This document shows positions 34,594 to 40,322 of a DNA stretch of 40,322 nucleotides, piece by piece. This DNA comes from Bacteroidota bacterium (GTDB lineage: Bacteria > Bacteroidota > Rhodothermia > Rhodothermales > Salinibacteraceae). The notes below the pieces were generated by a model, which was not told the DNA's origin, did not search any database, and saw nothing but the letters and a program-made list of their open reading frames with translations. The stretch lies in the NCBI GenBank assembly GCA_009908945.1, contig JAAAOI010000019.1, forward strand, positions 1 through 40,322, in the 5' to 3' direction. The stretch's first letter is position 1. Every line of letters starts with the position of its first letter. Position numbers and translations under genes: made by a program.

Positions 34594-34881
34594 GGTGATG
34601 GATATTCAGTATAGCGTCTGCGAGTGTACGGGAGTCCTTTATGCTCATCCCATTTTTTAGTTTAGGCTAAACCGAATTTTATTTTAAAGAAAAAGCACAG
34701 CCTGTAGGGCTGGTCAGCCCGCCGCGTCCGGAAAACGAGGACCGATCCGCGCCAGGATTAATCCAAAGGATACCTCAAAACGCGTGTGCTATACTCCAAA
34801 GGTGTAATACGCCTGTCCACATGACGCCCGATATTAGGAACCACATCGCACACAAGTCCTGCCCTCCAACAGTACAGGCTC
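34594..34881. other. Divergent intergenic region between importer operon and T9SS cargo
   Basis: This 288-bp region serves the minus-strand importer and the plus-strand secreted protein. It holds the DtxR-type box, an AT-rich tract at about 34650-34690 (unusual for this genome and likely promoter DNA) and a small dyad GGGCTG-GT-CAGCCC at 34707-34720. No gene is seen. Confidence 0.5.
34657..34675 (-). promoter_or_regulatory. DtxR/MntR-type operator of the metal importer operon
   Basis: The core GTTTAGGCTAAAC (34660-34672) is a perfect dyad about one central base. The full 19-bp box matches the remembered IdeR/DtxR consensus TTAGGTTAGGCTAACCTAA at 15 positions. It lies in an AT-rich patch 64 bp upstream of the binding-protein ATG, where a metal-loaded repressor would block the promoter. 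Confidence 0.7.
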
Positions 34882-35637
34882 ATGAAAACACTTCTTCCCT
34901 TACTGATTTTTTTGCTGTGGTTGCCGTTGAATGTCGCGGCAGACCCATGCAGCACCCGCACCGGTGATAATGCCACCGTCATCTTTCCAGACTCCGTGCA
35001 GGCGTTGACGGACGGTATGCCCATCGCCGATGGCAGTCGGCTGACGGCCCACACGGAAACGGGGCGCTGTGCAGGGCTGATGGAGTGGCACGAGGGCGCG
35101 CAAGCAATGACCGTCTGGGGCGACGACGTGATGTCTACCGAACGGGACGGCTTCCGCGCCCGTGAGCCTATTCAGTTTGTACTCACCGCGCCCGGGGCCA
35201 AAGAGGGCCGTGTGCTCTCCCTCACATTTGCAGACCGTGGGGCCCCGTTTTTAACGGAGGCGACGTACCGCTCCAACGGGATCTACCAGGTAGCCTCCGT
35301 GAAGGTAGTGCAAGGCGAGCGCTTCGAGACGCGTGCTTTTGACCGCCCGAGCGTATCGCACAGCGCGGACGAGGAAACCGCAGGCCTTTCGCCCGCCGCG
35401 CCCAGCCCGTTCAACACACAGACCTCCTTCAGCCTTACGCTGGCGTCCGGGCAGCACGTGCACATTGCACTGTACGATATGCTGGGGCGGGAAGTCGTCA
35501 TCGTGCACGATGCTCCCGTCGCACCCGGTCGGTCGCGGTTTCATGTCAACGCGGGGGGGCTCGCCAGCGGCACGTATTTCATCGTCGCCCGTGGGCAGGA
35601 CTTTCGTGATACCCAACGCGTGACGTTGCTTCGCTGA
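34882..35637 (+). CDS. Secreted protein with T9SS type A sorting domain
   Basis: A 251-residue exported protein. A signal peptide (1-20, MKTLLPLLIFLLWLPLNVAA) precedes a domain (about 22-125) with RCAGLMEWHEGAQAMTVWGDD and REPIQFVL, a pattern I have seen in Bacteroidota surface proteins of unknown role. The last about 75 residues (from SPFNTQTSFSLTL) contain LYDMLGREV and GLASGTYFIVA, the hallmark of the Por/T9SS type A C-terminal sorting domain, which directs crossing of the outer membrane by the type IX secretion system and is then removed. After processing only about 155 residues remain. A strong terminator follows. Confidence 0.85.
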   Translation: MKTLLPLLIFLLWLPLNVAADPCSTRTGDNATVIFPDSVQALTDGMPIADGSRLTAHTETGRCAGLMEWHEGAQAMTVWGDDVMSTERDGFRAREPIQFVLTAPGAKEGRVLSLTFADRGAPFLTEATYRSNGIYQVASVKVVQGERFETRAFDRPSVSHSADEETAGLSPAAPSPFNTQTSFSLTLASGQHVHIALYDMLGREVVIVHDAPVAPGRSRFHVNAGGLASGTYFIVARGQDFRDTQRVTLLR

Positions 35638-35703
35638 GCGCGTACCGCCGGTACCACCGCTTCTATTTACTGATGCGTTCGCGGGCCGCTTTTCTGCCCG
35701 CAC

Positions 35704-35743
35704 GAGCGGCTTCCCTCCCACCTCGGAAGCCGCTCTTTTCTTT
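35704..35743 (+). terminator. Intrinsic terminator after the T9SS cargo gene
   Basis: GAGCGGCTTCC at 35704-35714 and GGAAGCCGCTC at 35725-35735 form an 11-bp perfect stem with a 10-nt loop. It is followed by TTTTCTTT at 35736-35743, 67 nt after the stop codon. Confidence 0.85.
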
Positions 35744-35841
35744 GCATCAGCGTCTCTTTTTCGACCGATCCCCACGAATCCTGCCCGCCGGCCGGAGATA
35801 CAACAGGGTGTGTTTTTTGAACTAACTGTTCTCAACCCCCC

Positions 35842-36675
35842 ATGGCAACACAAGGCACCACCTCATTCGAGATATCCTCGTTCGACACGGACGTGCTGCA
35901 GGCCAGCCACGAGCAGCCGGTGCTGGTTGATTTCTGGGCGCCATGGTGCGGCCCCTGCCGCACGCTGGGTCCAGTACTGGAGCGCCTGGCGCAAGACCCG
36001 GACGCCCCCTGGAGCCTCGCTAAGGTGAACACCGATGAGCACTCGCAACTGGCGCAACGATACAATGTGCGCGGGATTCCTGCGGTGAAATTGTTCGTGG
36101 AAGGCGAGGTCGCAGCTGAGTTTACGGGGGCACTGCCAGAGCATCAAATCCGCACATGGCTGGAGGAGCACCTGCCATCGGAAGACAAAAAGGCACTTGC
36201 CAAGGCGAAGGACTTACTGGATAAAGGGCAGCGTTCGGAGGCGCGTGCCCTCTTAGAAACGATCGTTGCAGAGGAAGCCGAAACCGACGAAGCTGAGACG
36301 CTGCTGGCCGGGCTCGTGGTGTTCACGGAGCCGGACCGCGCGGAGGCCCTCGTGGAGGGCACCGACGTGGCCGATCCTGATCTGCTTCAGACCAAGGACG
36401 CGGTGCGGACCATCGCACGGCTGCTCCGGCTGTACCAGACCCCGGACGACATCCCCGGCGGCGAAGTGCAGCTTACGTACGTACAGGCGATCGAGGCGTT
36501 GACCCAGCAAGACTTCGACGCCGCGCTGGAGCGCTTCATTGATGTCGTACGGAAAGACCGCTCGTACGATGACGATGGTGCCCGCAAGGCCTGTGTAGCG
36601 CTCTTTACCCTGCTGGGCCGCGAGCACCCGCTCACGAAAAAGCACCGCCCCGCTTTTGATACGTCCCTTTATTAG
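35842..36675 (+). CDS. Thioredoxin-TPR co-chaperone, CnoX/YbbN-like
   Basis: A 277-residue cytoplasmic protein. An N-terminal thioredoxin domain (about 1-112) has the active site WAPWCGPCR at 33-40 and the cis-Pro region VRGIPAVKLF. A helical TPR-like region (about 120-270) contains ALAKAKDLLDKGQRSEARALLETI and IEALTQQDFDAALERFIDVVRKD. This is the CnoX/YbbN layout, a chaperedoxin that protects clients from oxidation and hands them to GroEL or DnaK. The E. coli protein lacks a full CxxC (SxxC), whereas this one keeps CGPC and so should be redox-active, like the Caulobacter type. Monocistronic as far as visible. Confidence 0.88.
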   Translation: MATQGTTSFEISSFDTDVLQASHEQPVLVDFWAPWCGPCRTLGPVLERLAQDPDAPWSLAKVNTDEHSQLAQRYNVRGIPAVKLFVEGEVAAEFTGALPEHQIRTWLEEHLPSEDKKALAKAKDLLDKGQRSEARALLETIVAEEAETDEAETLLAGLVVFTEPDRAEALVEGTDVADPDLLQTKDAVRTIARLLRLYQTPDDIPGGEVQLTYVQAIEALTQQDFDAALERFIDVVRKDRSYDDDGARKACVALFTLLGREHPLTKKHRPAFDTSLY

Positions 36676-36874
36676 GGCTCATGCCGTGCGGGTCTCTACC
36701 TCGGGTATCCAGCACGGGACTAAAATCGAGCGTCAACACTCGGCAGCGTCTCACGTCCGGTAGACGTCCTGCACACCGGTACCCCTGCGGCACTTGGTAG
36801 ATGCTGCCCATCAACCAAGCCACGCCCTTCCGGGTACCGCCCCTACTTTATTGGTTACACCTTGCGCTTCCCCT

Positions 36875-37333
36875 ATGGCTCGCCTATCCATTCCATCCGA
36901 TGCCCACCACCTCCACCGGGTTCAGGTGAACGTTCGCTGGGGCGACATGGACGCCCTCGGGCACGTCAATAACACCCGGTTCTTCCAGTACTTCGAACAC
37001 GTCCGCGTAACGTGGCTACGGGCCGTGATGGGCTCGGATTGGAAGGCCACTGGTGCCGGTCCGGTGCTTGCGCACACCAGCTGCGACTTTAAGCGCCCGG
37101 TCGTTTATCCGGCCGATCTGGTGATTGACCTGTACAGCATGCCCCCCGGCCGCTCCAGCGTGGAGACGTACTACGAGGCACGCCTGCCCAACGACGACGC
37201 TCCCTTGTGCGCTGTGGGACATGCTACGGTCGTATGGGTGGATTTCGAAACCGGGCGCCCCACCCCTCTCCCGGATGGATTTACAGCGGTCGTCGATGCG
37301 CTGGACCTCCAGGCAGAGGACCCGAGCACGTAA
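36875..37333 (+). CDS. Acyl-CoA thioesterase, hot-dog fold (YbgC/FadM-like)
   Basis: A 152-residue single hot-dog domain. The N-terminal pattern VNVRWGDMDALGHVNNTRFFQYFEHVR carries the catalytic Asp of the 4-hydroxybenzoyl-CoA thioesterase-like group (WGDMDALGHVNN). It is followed by CDFKRPVVYPADLVIDLY and, near the end, ATVVWVDFETGRPTPLPD. Such enzymes hydrolyse acyl-CoA thioesters in the cytoplasm; substrate chain length cannot be deduced. The frame opens upstream to 36794, but the ATG at 36875 matches the usual start. It converges with the HD-domain gene. Confidence 0.88.
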   Translation: MARLSIPSDAHHLHRVQVNVRWGDMDALGHVNNTRFFQYFEHVRVTWLRAVMGSDWKATGAGPVLAHTSCDFKRPVVYPADLVIDLYSMPPGRSSVETYYEARLPNDDAPLCAVGHATVVWVDFETGRPTPLPDGFTAVVDALDLQAEDPST

Positions 37334-37483
37334 GGTGGGCGTGGCCAAGAGTCCGCGACATAGCGTACCACCGGGTGACGTTCTGCGCATTTGGATTAAA
37401 AGGGCAGACCATCAAAAAAAACCACGCACAAAACGCGTCGTGCAAATCATCCATGGAGCGCATGGCCTAAGCTCCGCCAGGCA

Positions 37484-38149
37484 CTACGTGGGCTGAGCGA
37501 AGGCGAGCTGCTCGAAACGGTCAAGCTCCTGCGTCACCTGAGCACGGAGGGACTTCAACCGCTGGTCGCTATGGTCCACTGTGGCTTGGAGCAGGGCATG
37601 AAAAAACCAGTGCTGCTCCGCAGGGCCAGCGCTTAGCGCGGTGAAATCATCGCCCCCTTCGAAGAGGGGCCGCCCAGCGTTGAGCGACTGGTTCATGGTC
37701 CACAGGTTGTGGAGCTTATCGGCAAGACTGATGGCCACGGCTTCGTCGGGAGCCTGCTTCAGGTGCGCAATATACGCCTCCTTCCGCGTGCGCCAGGGGC
37801 GTTTTTGGCCGCTCGCATCGTACCCATCCTCCGTGACGTGCTGCACCAGCGTCACCACCTCGTCGTCCACGTGCATGGCCAGCGTCTCTCGCGTCATGCG
37901 CTCGCCTTCCCGATTCGGGTCTTCCAGGATATCGTGTAAAAAGGCGGCGGCCACAACATCGGCCGGCCACCCGGCCCGCTGTACCGTTAGCGCTACAGCC
38001 GTGAGGTGGGAGAACACGGGAACGGGGGCAGCGCGCCCATCCTCCGTGGTATAGACAGGCGCTCCCCACCGGCCTTTGCGGAACGTTCCGCTATGCCACG
38101 TGGCGGCGAGCTCAGTTGCACGCTCCAGGCGAGGGTCAAACGGGTCCAT
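37484..38149 (-). CDS. HD-domain phosphohydrolase, MESH1/SpoT-hydrolase-like
   Basis: A 221-residue single HD domain resembling the hydrolase half of RelA/SpoT proteins (small alarmone hydrolase or MESH1 type), which would remove the 3'-pyrophosphate from (p)ppGpp. Metal and catalytic residues are visible: His48 in VFSHLTAV, His72-Asp73 and Glu76-Asp77 in FLHDILEDP, and Asp144 in SLADKLHNL. A RKGRWGAPVY segment near residue 24 takes the place of the RSH RKxxGxPY motif. No synthetase, TGS or ACT domain is present. The open frame extends to 38311, but MDPFDPRLERATELA at 38149 gives the family-like start. Nucleotide specificity is inferred. Confidence 0.82.
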   Translation of the reverse strand: MDPFDPRLERATELAATWHSGTFRKGRWGAPVYTTEDGRAAPVPVFSHLTAVALTVQRAGWPADVVAAAFLHDILEDPNREGERMTRETLAMHVDDEVVTLVQHVTEDGYDASGQKRPWRTRKEAYIAHLKQAPDEAVAISLADKLHNLWTMNQSLNAGRPLFEGGDDFTALSAGPAEQHWFFHALLQATVDHSDQRLKSLRAQVTQELDRFEQLAFAQPT

Positions 38150-38296
38150 AAGGTATGGGCAATGGTAAAAGAGAACGCTTGGGGTGCAGGACGCCTGATG
38201 GGCGCCAGTGTTCAGCTTACCTCGTACCCTGCACGCAACAGCACCGCCAGTGGGTGGTTGGCACCGCATCGTTTTTTGTACGCTTGCCTCATCACC

Positions 38297-38962
38297 TTGC
38301 CCTCGCCCCACACCTCAACACGGGATCGCCTGGCTGTAGGTGTCTCGGCTGTGCTGAACCCCTTGCTGCTGCCCCCGATGCTTTTTGGGGTCCTTGCGGC
38401 CTACGCTGGGGCGGGGCCGGGCGAGATCCTCATGGTGGTCGGCATAAGTATGACCTTCTCCGCTGTAGTACCCGGTGGCTATATCGCTTGGGAGCTCCGG
38501 CAGGGCCGGGTGGCGTCCATGGACGTTCGCGACCGCACCCGCCGGAGACGGCCGCTGCTTGCTACCGTCGCCTCCTACCTGACCGCTGCCGCCGTGCTGA
38601 GCCTGCTCCCCGTTCCCGGACATGTACTGCTAAGCTGGCTCATGGTCTGCTACGGATTCAACACGGGACTCACGGTGCTCGTCACGCGGTATTGGAAGAT
38701 TTCCATCCATGCGCTCGCGATTGCTGGGGTTCCATCCGTGCTGTGGTTCATGGCGTATGGCTTCGGCGAAGCTGCGGTCTTTCCCGGCCTGTTGCCTCTC
38801 GCCGGCCTCAGTGCCATGTGCATCCCGCCGGTAGCCTGGGCCCGAGTGCGGCTGCGGCATCATACCCCAACACAAGTCATCGCCGGCACACTGGGTGGGC
38901 TTGTACTCCCGCTCGCAGAGCTGTGGCTGCTGCACGCCGCTGGGCTTCTGGCCTTTCCCTGA
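38297..38962 (+). CDS. PAP2-like integral membrane protein
   Basis: About 221 residues with five to six membrane helices (LLLPPMLFGVLAAYAGAG, ILMVVGISMTFSAVVPGGYIAW, LATVASYLTAAAVLSLLPV and others). WKISIHALAIAG and VRLRHHTPTQVIAGTLGG correspond to the second and third PAP2 phosphatase motifs, including the two His residues; the first (KxxxxxxRP) motif is represented only by RDRTRRRRP. Related Bacteroidota proteins may be lipid phosphatases or non-catalytic. The start is uncertain: family proteins begin shortly before the NPLLLPP helix, which points to the TTG at 38297. ATGs at 38162 and 38198 are also in frame but add a non-conserved leader. Divergent from the HD gene. Confidence 0.68.
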   Translation: MPSPHTSTRDRLAVGVSAVLNPLLLPPMLFGVLAAYAGAGPGEILMVVGISMTFSAVVPGGYIAWELRQGRVASMDVRDRTRRRRPLLATVASYLTAAAVLSLLPVPGHVLLSWLMVCYGFNTGLTVLVTRYWKISIHALAIAGVPSVLWFMAYGFGEAAVFPGLLPLAGLSAMCIPPVAWARVRLRHHTPTQVIAGTLGGLVLPLAELWLLHAAGLLAFP

Positions 38963-39119
38963 GGCTCGCTTCCGCGGTGATGCTGCATCCTTTCGTGTGA
39001 TAGGGCGTTTGGGGCACCTGTTGTGGCCTTTCATCCCACGTGCCTCTGGCGCAGCGCTGCCATCCGTGCAGGCACAGGCGCCACGTGGTTGCTTCTTACG
39101 AATAGTGCCTCCGTTTGCC

Positions 39120-40322
39120 GTGAATCGATGTCGCGTTATTTGCCTGCTGGCGATCGGCTATTGCCTCCTGAGCCTACCGGTGCTCGCTCACGCCCAGGGC
39201 TGGGGGTATGTTGAAGGGCAGGTCACCGAGGCGCGCGATGGGCTCCCGCTACCCGGCGCCACTATCATCGTGGCAGGAACGGACTTTGGTACCGCCGCAC
39301 AGGAGGATGGACGGTATCGCCTGCGCATCCCGGCGGGCGGGCATCGCCTCCGCTTCTCGGCGGTGGGATTCACGGTCGCGTTTGACTCCGTCACGGTACA
39401 GCGTGGAGCGACCGTTCGCTTGGATGTTGCGCTCGATGAATCGGTGGCAGAGTTGGAGGGGCTGACGGTCACCGACGACCTCATGGGCGCTGATGCTGGG
39501 GTCTACCGCATCGATCCACAAACGATGCGCGATATGCCCACGCCGCTACAAGATGGGCTCCGGGCGCTCAAGGTAATGCCGGGCGTGGCTTCCAATAACG
39601 AGCTCTCGAATCAGTACTCCGTCCGGGGCGGCGGCTTCAACGAAAACCTCATCTTCATCAACGGCTTCGAGGTGTTTTTGCCGTTTCGGCCCCGGCAGGG
39701 CGAGCAGGAAGGCCTGAGTCTGCTGAATGCCGACCTGGCCGAGCGCGTTACCTTTTACTCCGGCGGTTTTCCGGTGCGGTACGGCGGCAAACTCTCCTCC
39801 GCGCTGGAGGTGGAGTACTACCGCCCACGTGGGGAGCCTCCCGGTGGCCGGGTGCACCTGTCCACCCTGGATGCCGGAGCCTCGGTGGGCGCCTCCGCGC
39901 TGGATGGCCGGCTGGGCTACGTGCTGGGCATCCGCCGCGCCGAGCCCGGACGCTTTTTCGGGACGCAAGACCTGGAGGGGACCTACGAGCCCACGTTCAC
40001 TGATGTACAGACCTTCATCGGTTATGAGCTGCAGCCCGGACACGAGATTGAATTCATCGGCATCCTGGCCGACCACGAGTTTCGTCTCGACCCCAGTGGG
40101 AGCCGCACCTTCTTTGGCTCCATCAACCTGAACCCCGGGCAGGGCGACGGCGCTGGGCTACAGTCCCTGTGGCGCGACTACGCCCCCGAGAGCGAGCAGC
40201 GAGATGGCTACCAAACCCAGTTTGCCGGCCTCCGCCTCGCCAACCGTCTATCGAGCCGGCTGCGCATCGCGCATGACGTGTCCTTCTTCGGTACTGAAGA
40301 ACACGAGTTCTTTGACCTACGC
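39120..40322 (+). CDS. TonB-dependent receptor, 5' part (runs off the window)
   Basis: The first 401 codons of an outer-membrane receptor, open to the window end. A GTG start at 39120 gives a signal peptide VNRCRVICLLAIGYCLLSLP with cleavage after AHA. GTG at 39105 is an alternative, and no in-frame ATG fits. A carboxypeptidase-regulatory-like beta domain follows (about 28-110, with GQVTEARDGLPLPGATIIVAG, in parts, and DGRYRLRIPAG). Then comes the plug domain (about 125-230, with ALKVMPGVASNNELSNQYSVRGG and ENLIFINGFEVF) and the first barrel strands (VTFYSGGFPVRYGGKLSSALEVEYY). Such receptors import chelates, cofactors or glycans with TonB energy; the cargo cannot be read from this part. No SusD partner is visible before it. 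Confidence 0.85.
   Translation, partial: MNRCRVICLLAIGYCLLSLPVLAHAQGWGYVEGQVTEARDGLPLPGATIIVAGTDFGTAAQEDGRYRLRIPAGGHRLRFSAVGFTVAFDSVTVQRGATVRLDVALDESVAELEGLTVTDDLMGADAGVYRIDPQTMRDMPTPLQDGLRALKVMPGVASNNELSNQYSVRGGGFNENLIFINGFEVFLPFRPRQGEQEGLSLLNADLAERVTFYSGGFPVRYGGKLSSALEVEYYRPRGEPPGGRVHLSTLDAGASVGASALDGRLGYVLGIRRAEPGRFFGTQDLEGTYEPTFTDVQTFIGYELQPGHEIEFIGILADHEFRLDPSGSRTFFGSINLNPGQGDGAGLQSLWRDYAPESEQRDGYQTQFAGLRLANRLSSRLRIAHDVSFFGTEEHEFFDLR

Noticed and set aside
34657-34675. Fur or Zur box interpretation of the operator
   Set aside because: The GTTTAG-N-CTAAAC symmetry fits the DtxR family far better than the 7-1-7 GATAATGATNATCATTATC Fur pattern or known Zur boxes.
38162-38296. N-terminal extension of the PAP2-like protein from ATGs at 38162 or 38198
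   Set aside because: The extension has no membrane or family-like features and overlaps the likely promoter region of the divergent HD gene; start left uncertain, TTG at 38297 preferred.
1-40322. CRISPR arrays, insertion sequences, prophage or integrative element, rRNA, rnpB, tmRNA
   Set aside because: No regularly spaced repeats, transposase or integrase motifs, or conserved cores of these RNAs were seen on either strand.

Overview
The window looks like chromosomal DNA of a GC-rich member of the Rhodothermota/Bacteroidota, most likely a moderately halophilic relative of Salinibacter (family-level guess, by inference). The clues are a T9SS-type C-terminal sorting domain, a TonB-dependent receptor with an N-terminal carboxypeptidase-regulatory-like domain, the general lack of Shine-Dalgarno sequences before start codons, a Sat-CysC fusion, a fused TreS-maltokinase, and moderately acidic proteins. 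I see no insertion sequence, CRISPR array, prophage, rRNA or integrase. This is ordinary core chromosome with several interesting RNA and regulatory elements.

Layout. (1) 1-10834: a D-amino-acid-oxidase-like flavoenzyme, then a glycogen/trehalose block: glgX on the minus strand, divergent from glgE - treS/maltokinase fusion - glgB. Together these make a complete GlgE route: trehalose to maltose (TreS), to maltose-1-phosphate (maltokinase), to linear alpha-1,4-glucan (GlgE), to branched glycogen (GlgB), with GlgX debranching it. (2) 10881-16722: YjbQ-family protein, M42 aminopeptidase, bifunctional ATP sulfurylase/APS kinase (with terminator), a 646-nt stretch without a supported gene, a small hypothetical, a nitroreductase and a membrane-anchored hypothetical. 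(3) 16855-27115: a translation and cell-division block. It runs tRNA-Val(GAC) with promoter and terminator, thrS, infC (apparently started by AUC), a structured 232-nt spacer, rpmI, rplT, terminator, pheS, pheT, a coiled-coil protein, zapA, a probable 6S RNA, and rny. (4) 27253-34593: a CcmF/CcsA-type cytochrome c assembly protein, an ArsR regulator, a conserved hypothetical, and a minus-strand Mn/Zn/Fe ABC importer operon. The importer's last permease carries a DtxR-like winged helix, and a DtxR/MntR-type operator lies upstream. (5) 34882-40322: a T9SS cargo protein, a thioredoxin-TPR (CnoX-like) protein, a thioesterase, a small HD (p)ppGpp-hydrolase-like protein, a PAP2-like membrane protein and the 5' part of a TonB-dependent receptor cut by the window end.

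Most notable points: a 6S RNA-shaped transcript beside zapA; the non-canonical AUC start of infC preceded by a near-perfect Shine-Dalgarno; a candidate L20/L35 autoregulatory leader between infC and rpmI; and a metal-importer operon combining a DtxR-type operator with a DtxR-like domain fused to its own permease, similar in principle to chlamydial YtgCR. All functional calls come from reading sequence motifs; no database search was possible.
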